Assembly: GCA_029851415.1 (NCBI GenBank)
Contig: CM056741.1
Coordinates: 180,837,021-180,901,020, forward strand
From: Eretmocerus hayati
Lineage: Eukaryota > Arthropoda > Insecta > Hymenoptera > Aphelinidae
DNA length: 64,000 nucleotides
Reading direction: 5' to 3'
A program made the translations under genes and the position numbers. Under the pieces are notes generated by a model. That model was not told the origin of the DNA, made no database searches, and saw only the letters and a list, made by a program, of their open reading frames with translations. Shown in pieces: positions 45,771 to 58,200 of the stretch (position 1 is the stretch's first letter; each line of letters begins with the position of its first letter).

Positions 45771-48367
45771 ATGAAAACTTCATTCGCTTTGATCTTCTGC
45801 GTTGCTTTGATTGGTATATGCTCATCAATCGAAACAGAAGATCGTGCACTTCCAAATATTCAAAGTGGCTCAAATATAAGCCAGCATTTAAGCAGCATCT
45901 TGAGCAACGAGAAACGTCTCACGGATTATCTTAACTGCTTGCTCGACGAGCCTGGAACAAGATGTTCACCCGACGCGCTGCCAATGAAGAGACGTGAGTT
46001 TTTCATTCAATGCTTCGTTAGTTCTTATTTCATGTTAAGTTTGTCGATTGGCATAACTCCTGGGGAGTTTGAAGGATGAAAGTGATATGATACTGTAGAA
46101 TAGGTTGTACACACATGTAAACCAATTAAAACCTGAGACTCTCAAAGTTTCATTGATGAATTGTGAATTTAAGAACCGTTTGATACATCTTTTAACCACT
46201 CGTAAATCTTGCCAAGAGCATCCAGTTGGAATTTGTCATTCGCCAGTCGAAGATTGAGTCTGTAAAGTTTTTATTGACCCTGACGTACTTTCATCGTGGA
46301 GTCATCGAGTTCGTTGGAGAAAAAAAGCAAACCTGTTTCGAAATAATTGCGGTTGGCCATTTACAGAAAATATTATCAATCTAATATTTGCATACTTCAC
46401 ACCCTTGGTACGAATTTGACTTTATTATTCCTCTTCGTATATATAGGGCACTCGGAAATGTACTATGCGGCACAAGAGTTTGATAAGTTTTCATTGAATA
46501 CTTTGTCATCTCACTCATCCATTTGGCAAACAGTATAACGATTTGTTCTGAAGAGTTAACCTGATATAAAAAAAAAAAAAAATTTATGAATCATCAATTG
46601 CAAGAGCAAAGGGCTTACGTCAAACTGAAATAATTTCAATCTTACTGACTCATACTTCAACTAATTATTCAACTGAATGTTTTGAACAGATACGTTGCAG
46701 AAGGCTCTGCAAAGCAATTGCGAACGTTGCTTAACCTTGGAAAGTTATAGATTGATAACTTCTCGTCCCCAAACTTGATATAATGTTGTTAGTTCTTCTT
46801 GATCTTGGAGGACATGGGTTGAGTGAAAAAACACTCTTTGGATGGAAAAGTTTAATTGCGACGTTTCGTCAACTTTCAGTTGACCTCATCAGGCTGAAAA
46901 ATCAATTTTTACACAATGAGAGACCACATATATAATATAATTTAACATGATCACAAATTTTAGAAATTTACCTTAATTTGATGACAGTGAAAATTACATG
47001 ATTAAACTTATTTCTAATCGTAGGTGGAACTATAGTCCACCTCTCGTCAGTCAACTCATCGCAAGCGCGTATTTTGAACGAATGACGGATTTTGAATATA
47101 CAAACAGGCATCAGGTACATATGTATCTATTAGCTGGCAGCGCCAACGCCAGCTGTAGCAAATAGGTAAAACAGAGATCTAATATACCACATTACTTTCA
47201 ACGACATGTAGAAAAGCACATAAATATTAGATTGAAAAATATGAATAATACGAATCAAAAGGCCCAAAGTAACAGCAATTTCTCTTTACAACAGAAAATC
47301 TGTATCCCTTATCATCCAGATCTATTTGGAAAATGCAAACATCTATTTGGAAAATATAACATTTGCACGCTACCAAAGGTTGAAAAAAGTTTACAAGGCG
47401 TTATAGCTTTAGGTAAAGATCCTTTGCAGAAATTTGATAATACCGAGGTTGTTTATAAATTCATGTGTAAAAATTGTCCTGCAACGTATGTTGGCGAGAC
47501 TAAAAGATCTTTGAAAACTCGCATTAATGAACACATAATATTTAAAGACCCAGAATCAGTAGTTTCAAAACATCGAAGAGATTTGAGTCATGAGTTTGAC
47601 TGGGAAAATACGAAAATACTCGATCGGGAGCCAAACTATTTCAAACGCCTTGTTTCAGAAATGTTACACGTAAGATCTGACTCGAATAACATCAATAAAA
47701 AAGAGGATGTAGAGAAGTTGAATAGGATATACTCAACAGTCATACATATGCTGTGATATTATTTTGTAGATTTGTGTCGTTGAAAGTAATGTGGTATATT
47801 AGATCTCTGTTTTACCTATTTGCTACAGCTGGCGTTGGCGCTGCCAGCTAATAGATACATATGTACCTGATGCCTGTTTGTATATTCAAAATCCGTCATT
47901 CGTTCAAAATACGCGCTTGCGATGAGTTGACTGACGAGAGGTGGACTATCGTTCCACCTACGATTAGAAATAAGTTTAATCATGTAATTTTCACTGTCAT
48001 CAAATTAAGGTAAATTTCTAAAATTTGTGATCATGTTAAATTATATTATATATGTGGTCTCTCATTGTGTAAAAATTGATTTTTCAGCCTGATGAGGTCA
48101 ACTGGAAGTTGACGAAACGTCGCAATTAAACTTTTCCATCCAAAGAGTGTTTTTTCACTCAACCCATGTCCTCCAAGATCAAGAAGAACTAACAACATTA
48201 TAACCTTGGAAAGGGCTGATTCTAGAGAATTGATTCGTTACCTGGCAGAGAATAAACCAGCAGTATTGGAAAAGATCATCGCCAAGTACGACAAAGAGAA
48301 CATTTTCTTAACAAAGTACAAAAATGAAGCCGAACAGCTTGGTGTGAAGATACCTGCCGGACACTAA
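45771..48367 (+). CDS. chemosensory protein (CSP, OS-D/A10 family), exon 2 interrupted by a Penelope-like insertion
   Basis: Exon 1 is 45771-45993, with donor GTGAGT; exon 2 starts at 46690. Exon 1 encodes a signal peptide (MKTSFALIFCVALIGICSS) and the first CSP half with DYLNCLLDE and the second Cys. Exon 2 encodes LQKALQSNCERCLTLE, then is broken after 46744 and resumes at 48201-48367 with ERADSRELIRYLAENKPAVL and a TAA stop. The four Cys follow the CSP pattern: 8 residues between the first two, 19 to the third, then CxxC. The intron position, one base into a codon after the KR pair, fits the conserved CSP intron. Without the insert the gene is 143 residues. Known family role: small secreted carriers of hydrophobic ligands. 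The 1.46-kb insert should kill the protein unless removed as an intron (see findings). Confidence 0.9.
46732..46744. repeat. 13-bp target-site duplication, left copy
   Basis: TAACCTTGGAAAG here recurs exactly at 48201-48213 on the other side of the Penelope-like insertion. It is part of CSP exon 2. Confidence 0.9.
46779..47206. repeat. left 428-bp inverted arm of Penelope-like element
   Basis: Begins TATAATGTTGTTAGTTCTTC and ends at ...TTCAACGACA; reverse complement of 47775-48202. Confidence 0.9.
46863..46892 (-). ncRNA. hammerhead-ribozyme-like core, left arm
   Basis: On the minus strand: CTGATGAG, a 6-bp stem GTCAAC/GTTGAC closed by TGAAA, then GAAAC. These are the two conserved strands of the hammerhead core with stem II. 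I could not assign stems I and III or the cleavage triplet with confidence. Confidence 0.55.
47241..47756 (+). CDS. GIY-YIG endonuclease domain of Penelope-like element
   Basis: 171 residues from the first ATG; the frame is open three codons further upstream. Core: VVYKFMCKNCPATYVGETKR (the GIY and YIG strands, here VVY and YVG), then SLKTRINEH with the conserved Arg, and RLVSEMLHV carrying the likely catalytic Glu. Zn-linked CxxC is present in the first strand. In complete Penelope-like elements this domain follows a reverse transcriptase in one polyprotein; here no RT remains. It is unclear whether it is translated. Intact reading frame between near-identical arms suggests a young copy. Confidence 0.85.
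   Translation: MNNTNQKAQSNSNFSLQQKICIPYHPDLFGKCKHLFGKYNICTLPKVEKSLQGVIALGKDPLQKFDNTEVVYKFMCKNCPATYVGETKRSLKTRINEHIIFKDPESVVSKHRRDLSHEFDWENTKILDREPNYFKRLVSEMLHVRSDSNNINKKEDVEKLNRIYSTVIHML
47775..48202. repeat. right 428-bp inverted arm of Penelope-like element
   Basis: Reverse complement of 46779-47206. It ends ...ACTAACAACATTATA; the last two bases are shared with the target duplication. ACTAAC near the end resembles a splice branch point. Confidence 0.9.
48089..48118 (+). ncRNA. hammerhead-ribozyme-like core, right arm
   Basis: Plus strand: CTGATGAG, stem GTCAAC/GTTGAC closed by TGGAA, then GAAAC. It differs from the left-arm copy only in the loop; stem II and the conserved core bases are unchanged. 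Confidence 0.55.
48201..48213. repeat. 13-bp target-site duplication, right copy
   Basis: Exact copy of 46732-46744; reading resumes in the CSP frame from here. Confidence 0.9.
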
Positions 48368-51300
48368 ATAAGGATATTCTGCGGACTGTCGCATCCTCAT
48401 CGATTGTAATTTGCAGCTGAAACATATTTATGCGATCCTATTTCTCTCATTTTCATATCGATTTTTATCAAATACATTTACAGCGTCATGAGAAAAATTC
48501 ATCAGATTGACAAATACCAGATTTGTGATTGTTGTGATAAGTAGATAACCCATGAAGGGTTCTAGAATTTCTGAAATTTCCTCCATTAGAAAATCATAAT
48601 TCATTCATAAGTACAATGATGTAAAGTTCCATTCATTATAACAAATGTCTAACTTGATCGTTTCTTTAAAACCCTGTGAGCTTACAGATTGCATGGGGTG
48701 ACATATCAGCTTCACAATTTTTTGTTTTGCTACCTTCTTTCATGGAAAGTTCAACATTTGATACTTGTGAAATCATTTGCAAACTTTCGTTTTCGGTTAG
48801 CCTTGCAAGTAAGTTTACCTAGGATGAGAATTTTTTGGCATTTTTGATAATCGGCGAATCAAATCCCAAGTTTCAAAGGCATTCCATGACCCATCATGAA
48901 AGCTTATGGCGGTTATAAAATACTCTACATACATACATTTCCAACATTGAATTGAGAAGTAATTTTGAACAGTTTTTAGAAGATATCGAAAATTTCCAGT
49001 TTTTCAGCGGATGTCTTTTGAAATTTTTTATCCAATCCAAACAACGAATGTCGATTATAAACCCTTCAAAAAGTACAAGCGAGGAGAGAGTTTCCGATAA
49101 AGCAAAAAATCATTGGATCCATGTCTGACATTTTTCAAGAACCACTCCTATATTCTTAATGCCTATATCTCAAATTGATTTTTCATTACTCTAACCTAAA
49201 AATGCCGCGTTTAAATGGGATTTTAGGGTTCTCGTAATGAAAAAATATATCCGCCCGTCGCTTGCAAGCCCATTTTGGGCACTGGAAGACACGTCTGGTC
49301 TCGCTTCGCTCGACAGACAAGCTGTCCTACTGCCCAATATAGGCTACCGCGCTCATTACGGAAATATACTATTTTAAGATAAAGTTGATAAAGGTTGAGC
49401 TGAAATTGAAATTGATGTCCAATGACAAGTTGCCTCGAAGATTCTTTGCTGTCATGACCGTGATTTTCATTGTATGTATCTTTGGGGAGCCAATCACGCA
49501 TTCTATGAAGACCAAAGTTTCCTCTCAAAGATGTACGAATATGAACTTTTATTCCTCGCTCGTAACGTGCTCGTAACTTCATCCAATAGTCCTAAGCATA
49601 ATTCATGATTCGCGGGTTTCTTCATCTTGAAGAACAAATGACGTTCCAATTGTTTCATTTATTGATGACTATGTCGAAATACATGGTACAGAAAAACCCC
49701 ATTCTTGAGGAAATGATCATTACATTGAATTCGTTGTTTAAATTCCGTAAAACATCTGCAAAACACACACTGATTCAAAGGATGATAGTGTTACATGATA
49801 TTGACATATTCGTCAGCATTTCTTTTGATCTAATCCATAGAATAAAAAAGATAAAAACCATGTTCTCAATATTAGATGCAAATTGATTATTTTATCATCT
49901 TGTAACCATTGCCAGTTACGTTAGTCGATATTATATTAAAATAAGAACATAATTTACGACATTGCAGTCTCATTATAAATATGGGCGATTCCGCGCAAAG
50001 CGCTAATTTTGATGTCCTGAGCTGCCATTTTCAAATGGTGTAAGATAGGTCCAATAAAAAAATTTGGTGCATTGAACGCGAGTATTTAGGACCTACGAGG
50101 ATAGTTTTGAGTGGCGATATTGGATGTTTTTCGTGCTCTAGAAATTAATTTATGCTCAAAAACAAGGTTTTTTGCTTGTCCTTTTTTCATCCCCACCCCC
50201 TTCATGGCTGTAATCTTGATATGTAACGAAATATATTGCATTCTCGCGACACACCATTCGAAAGCTCATATTTGAAGGAGTCAATTCACGAACAAACGCA
50301 AGTCCCCGCTCTTGTTTATCGTATCGTAACCAAGGCGAACATCTTGTCCTGGAAAACCATGTCACATTCCATGGTACCCCTAAAACACCCTCCCAAGCTT
50401 TTCTGTGATATTGAACGCTTTTCTCCCGGGTGGAATCTCATTCCATTTAGGTTAGGGTAGATTTTCCCGGTGTTTCGTAGCCGTTAATTTGAAATGATTC
50501 GGCTAGCAGAGCCAATATATGCTCAATTTTTCTAAGGGACAAAAAATATGCCACATTCCATGGCATAAGAATTAGAGCGTGTCAATGACTCAAATGACTC
50601 AATTCTGCTTTTTTCTTAAGTAGTTTGATGGTACTAAAAGGTATATATTCGGCCAAGTCGATCTGAGTTGATCCGAGCTCGTGAGTTGGATTTAAAGGTC
50701 GAAATGTCACATTCCATGGTACTCGATAAAACGCAATATTGATCTAGCGTCAATCGCATAAATGATAAGGGTACTGCTGGGCTCAAGATCAGTAACGACA
50801 CCCCACCTGGTATAATCATCATTTTGACTCCTAAGTGACCAGGGGATGAGTAGAAATCGAATAATGAAAAGTGTAGAAAATGAGCCAAAAGGACAAATTT
50901 GACCCCCAAAGTTAACACTTTGCCCGGAATCGCCCATATATGTATGTGACCGACATATACCTCAATCAGACATCACTTGAGTTACAAACCGAGTGAGTCA
51001 AGAGAGTATGGGGGTCCAAAGAATCCAACGCTTAAGCATTTTCAAATTCCAGCCTGTGACATCAGCAATCTTGTATGGACGATGCTAATGTTATAGGGTT
51101 AGGTCAGAAACCCCTTTATGGCCTAAAATGGCATTTTTGGATACTTTAGGGAATTCTTATAGTTTCATCTATGTCCATGATTCGCACATTCTGGGCTCTC
51201 CTGATCAGTTAAATAAGTGAATAATTAGTTGTAAGAGAATGCACAGCTATGCGCATATTATATTTCTATGAGAGTCTCATAAATCCATTCATCATTCGGA

Positions 51301-52255
51301 AAACACTGATACTTTAAATGGTAGAATATTATTCAAGAATTTGAATCACACGTAAATATGAGATGGTTCTGTTACTTGGAGCTTATAAGTAGTTGGACAC
51401 AAATTTGTATATCGTGGCATAATCTAGTCTATTCTATAAATCTTACAAAATGAGAAAAAATTACTTGTAGTGCTCAGAATTTTGAACTTGTTCTGATCCA
51501 CATAAAGAATTTGACCTACATTCTTTAGTTTCTCTACACTATCTTGACAAGTCTGTATAGAAAATTGACATCTACATCCTGAAGGCATAACAACACCTTC
51601 CTAATACTTGTTTCTTTTCTTATTAAAAAGATATGTGATATTTATCTATTCTTCTTTCTATTTTAAATAATGACATTGAACATTTACAGATTTTCTCCAA
51701 TCTGATGCGTGTACAACGGCTCCATGGGTCTATTTTTCTGGTTGAAGAGTGCTTATAAATTTTCAGTCTCTTCCAACTTGGAGATAAGAGTTCCAAGGGA
51801 AAGTTTGAAGACGAGCTAAGAAACAAAATTTTCTGGCGTCTACTTTCGAGAAAAACTACCAGTCAATTCAATAATTTTCACACTATTTCTGATAAATTTC
51901 ACCAAAACATTAGGGAGAGAGGATTTAACTGTTTCATTATTTCCTAGAGTTGGAGTCCCGAATAGAAGTTCTTCCAAGAATTGCTCCATTTCTGTACATC
52001 ACATGTTCTGATTGAACCATTTTGATCTATATCAAAATTGAATATCCTGTTCGACGCTCGTACAGATCAACGTAAACTGACACTCTTTCATATTCGAGTC
52101 ATGTGCCTATCGAATAATATTATAACCTGAGAATATAATTGTACATCAACATTATCCATCCTAGTAAGTCGATCCACGGCATCCGTACCGAACGCATCAA
52201 TCTTACAGAAACGAAACAAACAGCGAACTAAAACAGTTCGACGTACCAATTCTGT
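48368..52255. other. intergenic region between CSP and Moody-type GPCR
   Basis: No exon is recognised. It contains one TA-flanked MITE at 49982-50936. A decayed palindromic sequence near 51.0-51.2 kb (CCAACGCTTAAGC, GGCTCTCCTGATCAG) may be an old relative of the AGGAGAGG family. The right end should hold the 3' UTR of the minus-strand GPCR. Confidence 0.5.
49982..50936. mobile_element. 955-bp mariner-type MITE
   Basis: Terminal repeats TGGGCGATTCCG(C/G)GCAAAG of about 33 bp, flanked by TA (49980-49981 and 50937-50938). The interior carries three copies of a CACATTCCATGG motif near 50.36, 50.55 and 50.71 kb. No transposase frame. Confidence 0.85.
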
Positions 52256-55200
52256 TCATCTCCTGATTGTGATCCCAATAAAATTCCTAGGGCTAAAGTT
52301 TCTCATGCGTGACTTTTTCTTTTGCAAAGTTTCATCATTACCCTGCTGAAGACCAGCAGCGGCCATACCAAGCTGATTCTGATGACTCGAATCACTTCTG
52401 CATAGCAACACATTTTTATAAGCGCTTCTGTATTCTGAACTCATAACAACATAGATAACAGGATTTATGCAAGTGGTTAAGTATATAAGAATGTAACCTG
52501 CTATATTTAGTAATCGCCACTCAGCAGCCTCTTTGAAGACCTTACTGATTGTAATAGGAAGGTAACAAATGAGAAAAGCCGAAAAAATTACTAAAATCAT
52601 TTTTAGTAATTTTCGATCCTTTGGAGTCATCTTGCCAGCAATATCCGAGATTCCAGTAGTTCCAGGGATGATACCACCACTGCCACGTGCTCCTCTGATA
52701 CTTCGGAAACGATATTCACGTGCCAGAGTGCTGGGCGTACGAGTTGTGGTAGGTTGATTTACTAGGCTGGCTGTGGGACTTGATGAACCGGCTCGTTGAC
52801 GAGAATTACAGCTGCCAGCGCTAGAGCGGCGACGGTGATGATCTTGGGATGGTGACTCCGAACGAGAACTTGCTCCATCGTCAGATTGGGCTTCTTCGTA
52901 CCTGGAACAATTTTGGGAGTCGTGAGTTCTTTTGATATAGTACGTCTCTTAGATTGTAGCGATGTTGTAGATTTTGTGAGGGAACAATTGCCCTCCGAGA
53001 GGTCCATGAAAAAAACATTGTTTGGATAACAATGATGATGTTAGTTTGTGAGAGGTCGTAAGACATCAACTCATGCGCAAGGGATATTCAGTTTCAAGTG
53101 TGCAAATCCGACTGACGTTCTTCAGTTCTAAGCTAAGGGATTTTGTGATCTAAACATAAAATTTTGTGAGGGGCTCTCTGGTGATCAATTTCACTCTTGA
53201 CAGAGCCGCTCTACTTTTGAACACTAATTCCTGTATTCTGTTCTGGATCTTTCATATTACACAAGCATTAGGGTGTGTCCACAAATGATGCATACTCTCT
53301 AAATCTGTTGGACTGATTTTTCCTATCAAAGCTCCGGCTAACAGGTCGAGTCACTCCAGTTCCACTGAATTTCAGGACTGTTCCATCGAACTCGATTAAT
53401 TTGAACTCTTTGGCTATAATTTGGCCGTTGAAAATCAGTCGAAAGTCGACTGAATTGGCATCAGTCGAAGCTTGAGTGAACTTACATATTTGTTATAGAC
53501 AAATGTTTATGATGGATTTCAACGGTCTAACACTAATTTCGCATCAATCCAGATATTATCTGCATGGATAACTCTTATGAAGTGATTTGTCCAGCATATT
53601 CTTGATATTTTCATCAAGATAACTCACGTATCACCTTGCACACAACGCTGAAACAGCTTTCGCATTGATCTAGGAGGAAGAACTGACATTTTACCAACAA
53701 CTTTGTGAATATTTTCGCGCAGATAAATCTAATTGTCATAGTTGGGGCGTATTTTAGTCCTGAAACCCACTTCCTCCTTTGGGAGCTTGACAAACCCTGT
53801 TCGAATTGAGACTCAGTTACACCAAAATAATACCGAACTAGACCAAAGCAGACCAGATTAAGACTGACTGGATTGGATTTGAGAGAAATAGTTCTAATTA
53901 GATCGAGTTCGACCTAATTATACCAGATTGGCCCGAACTAGGCCGAAGTAGACCTGATGAGATCGAACATGGCGCGATGATTCTAATACGGTAATAATAT
54001 AATTCTCGCCCGGTATTAGTGCTACGATTCTCGCACGGTCCTATGAGGGCCTCGACAGAAAGTGCGCATTTGCTCGTTTCCCCGTCTTTTTCTCTCATTT
54101 TTCCTCCTAGCTACAACGTCGGAAGCCAACTTCACGCGGGGAAAATAAGAGAAAAAGACGGGAAAAAGGGCAAATGCGCACTTCCTGTCAAGGCCCTTAC
54201 GACAAATTTCGAGCGTTACTAGTACGATGATTACAATAATCAATACGGTCGTACTACGGTGATTCTTGCCCGGTACTCTTACGAAGATCCTGGCATGTCA
54301 CTATCTGTCACTGTCGATTCTCGAAAGGTAGTGGTACGATAGTTTTGATACAGTACTAGTATGGTGATTCTAATAGAGTACTGGTACGGTGATTTTCGAA
54401 TAGTACTCCTACGACGATTTCAATGCGGTACTAGTACGACAATTCTCAAATAGTACTACTACGATGATTCTAATACGGTACTAGTATGGCGATTCTCGTC
54501 GTGTAGTGATACGACGATTCTCGAACGGTACTAGTACCATGGTTTACTACAGTACTAGTCGGGTGATTCTAATACAGTATTGGTACGGTGATTTTCGAAT
54601 AGTACTCCTAACTTGATTCCAATACAGTACTAGTATAATTCTCGCCTGGTACTATAGCAACGATTCTCGCATGGTCGTAATACGTCGATTCTCGAGTGTT
54701 ATTTTAACGTTGATTCTGATCCGGTACCGGCACGATGATTCTTGCGCGGTACCAGTACAACAATTTTCGAACGGTCCTAGTACGGTGATTCTTGCCCGGT
54801 ACTCGTACGACGATTCTCACGATTCTTGCCCGGTACTAGTACGACGATTCTCAAACGGTACTAGTAATGTGATTCTTGTCCGGTAGAAGAACGACGATTC
54901 TCAAACGGTACTAGTACGATGATTCTAATACAGTGTTACTACGGTGATTCTCGAAAGGTACTAGTTTAACGATTCTCACGCTATACTAGCACGACGATTC
55001 TCGAACGTTTCTAGCACGGTGATTTAATACGGTACTAGTAAGTTGTGTCTCGCACGGTACTAGTACGACGACTATCGAACGGAATTAGTACGATGAATCT
55101 AATAAAAAGGTAGTACGGTGATTCTAATAAAGTACTAGTACGGTGATTCTCGAACGATATAGTATAACGATTCTCGCGCTGTACTAGCACGACGATTCTT

Positions 55201-58200
55201 GAACGGTACTAGTGCGGTGATTCTTGCCTGTCACTACTACGACGATTCTCGGACTGTACCAGTACGACGATTCTTGCTCGGTACTAGTGCGACGATTCTC
55301 AAACGGCACTAGCAATGTGATTCTTGCCCGGTAGTAGAACGACGATTCTTAAACGGTACTAGTACGATGATTCTAATACAGTGGTAGTACGGTGATTCTT
55401 GCCCGTTACTTCTACGACGATTCTTACGTTTCTTGCCCGGTACTAGAACGACGATTCTCGAACGGTATTAGTACGATGATTCTGACGATTCTTGCCCGGT
55501 ACTAGTACGAAGATTCTCAAATGGTACTTGTATGTTGTGTCTCGCACGGTACTAAGACGACGATTCTCGAACGGTACAAGTACATTGATTCCAATACGGT
55601 ACTAGTGCGGTGATTCTTGCCCGTTACTACTACGACGATCCTCGCACTGTACTAGTACGACGATTCTCAAACGGTACTAGTACGGTTATTCTTGCCCGGT
55701 ACTAGAACGACGATCCTCGAACGGTATTAGTACGATGATTCCAACACTGTGGTAGTACGGTGATTCTAGTACAGTGCCAGTACGGTGATTCTTGAACGGT
55801 ACTAGTACGATGCTTATCATACAGTACTAGTATCCTCGTCGGGTACTAGTCCAATGATTCTAATACGGCACTATTACGGCGATCTCCGTACGCCTCTTGT
55901 GAGGTGCTCGTAAGGTTTTGGTATGGTCCTATTATGGTACAAGAATCGTATTAGACCGAACTTTACTGACTAGACAAGACTATCCATCGAGTTACCCATC
56001 CACCTGACCATCTAACAATTCCATCACCAATCCATTCACCCACGGACCTTGCCATGACTCTCACTTCCACGTAGGCAACACGATAGTGATATCCGGACGG
56101 ATAAATTTCGGCTGGGCGTATAATTATCATGATTCTGTGATGTTTGATAGTGGAGTATCAAAATTCCACTCACGATCTCATTCGTATGATCTTGGATCTT
56201 CTCTACGAAACACTCTGAAACTTGAGAGAATTTTCTTGGCCCAAGATGTCAAAATGAACTCGTACATGAATCTGAACAAAACGTTGGTTCTTACGAAAAC
56301 TAACTCATCCCGAACCCCCTACGAAATCTAGCATATCTCGACTGTATGACGGAGACTAACACATCTCGCCAATGTAAACGCATAGGTGAAATGTCTTCGT
56401 CTTCCTGATAAAGTCGAGATAAGCTAGTTTTCGTAGGGCTCGATGAAAATTCAAAGGAAATTGTCACAAAACATCTACTAGATTTGAAATCACGGTAGCG
56501 CGGAATACCTCATGCAGTACAATCCTCTATATCATTTTCTGGGACCAGACGGATAAAACAAAGCAACAGGCTGTCATCACAGGCAAATATATAAGAATTG
56601 AAGGCAATGAATTCAATTGTGCACATATGAAAAAGAACATAATATTATACCTATGAGCATCTAATGGGCTGAGAAATCGAGATGGAGTCTGCTGAGCTGC
56701 CAAAACCTCAGTCACACAGTGGAAACTTTCAGGTTGTTTTGGCTGCGTATCAGAGTCAGAGTTTATACAATAATTTGATTGATGATGCTGCTGATTCTCG
56801 CGCGTTACCGTGCTCAGCTCTGGTAATGGTTGTGGAACTTCCTGATCGTTCTTAGACTCCACAAAATCACCATTATTGGATTCTTCGGGTTCACATTTGG
56901 CGACAGACATTTCTCGTGGTGAAGATGATCCGTTGATATTGACACCCACGACTTGCAATCCACCATTCTCGCTCGAGTGGGTCGCCTGACAACTCATCGA
57001 GCCAATCGCTGAGTCTTCGGCACTTTTTGATCCTTTTTTTATGCCTTGCAGGCCTAGGCTCAACTGCAACAAATTCCAACACACCATCTACTCTTATTAC
57101 ACTCGTTCTAGTTGTATTGTATGAGTGTGACTGACAAAATGAAAATATTCCCTCCTATGCATTATTGTAATCGAGGCGTCAAAATATTCTAATTGATTTT
57201 GATCCATCTATGTAACGAGATCAAAAGACATGCACATTCGTAGTTTGTCACCTTATTGCACAGATTTAGACAAAAGTTTGCGTGAATAAATGGCCAATAA
57301 TTAGTCAGTTGTTTGACATTGTAACGAGCATTGTATGTTGATCAGATGATACATGCCAGTTATTTGGGATTTGGGAGCATATTCTATATATATACTGGGT
57401 CACATTTTCTGCGTTGAATGGTTATGTTGATTTACTTTGCACTATTTGATCATGAATTGTCTAAGGAAACTCGACAATTTGCTCTCATCTAACAACTTTC
57501 TTATACCTATGTCAAACCCATATCGTTAGTATTTGTTGTAATGACCGGGGAATTTTGTCGTAAAACAATTGAAGTAGAAATTACCTCAAAGTTGGAACGC
57601 ACAAGTTCACGGCTCGCCTCGTCTCGTCTTCGGCTCTTGATTGCGGTCTTGCGTACGATGTAGAATATGCGCGCGTAGCAGATGACGATGGCACAGCAAG
57701 GCGCGAGAAAAGCCAAGATGAAGAGAAATTCTTTGGGACTGCGACCCCGGTCGTCTGGAAGGATCGAGCACGAACCGATTACTGGATCCAGTCCAAATTG
57801 ACCCCAACGGCCGAACCACGTGGGAATGAGAGCACCGAAGCCACCAATCCACGTTGCCAGAACCATTAGGGCCAAATACCTCGGTTTGTAGAGTCTGAAA
57901 ATCATATTTGATGTGAATTTCGATGATTTTTCATTCTTTGATTCGATTTGATGGTGAGTTGTGTGACCAAGGCAATAAAAATACATTTGCCTCGACATTT
58001 GCAGTCTCTGATCAGGGTATGATTCATAATTTCTCCACTCCAATGTATTGTCAGTTGGATGACTCTGTTCTAATAGAATTACTTTTTTCTTGGTACCGGA
58101 CCTCCATTTAGACTTCAAAATCAGGATGATCATTTTTTCAGTGAGCAGCTCATTAGCAGCTCAGAAGTTTAAGCATATCTATACTTCATAAGTCAGTGCA

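Larger units (their letters stand above)
46745..48200 (+). mobile_element. Penelope-like element with long inverted repeats and GIY-YIG ORF
   Basis: A 1456-bp insertion between two 13-bp target duplications in CSP exon 2. It comprises a 34-bp left tail, a 428-bp inverted repeat (46779-47206), a unique core with one GIY-YIG endonuclease frame, and the opposite 428-bp arm (47775-48202, overlapping two bases of the duplication). The arms look about 99 percent identical, with only a few changes seen. Each arm holds a hammerhead-ribozyme-like core, a known hallmark of Penelope-like elements. The reverse transcriptase is absent, so the copy is non-autonomous. Confidence 0.85.

Noticed and set aside
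52762..53007. Minus-strand frame of 81 residues overlapping the last Moody exon
   Set aside because: Wrong frame for the exon. The frame that joins in phase from 52901 gives the continuous TM6-TM7 protein.
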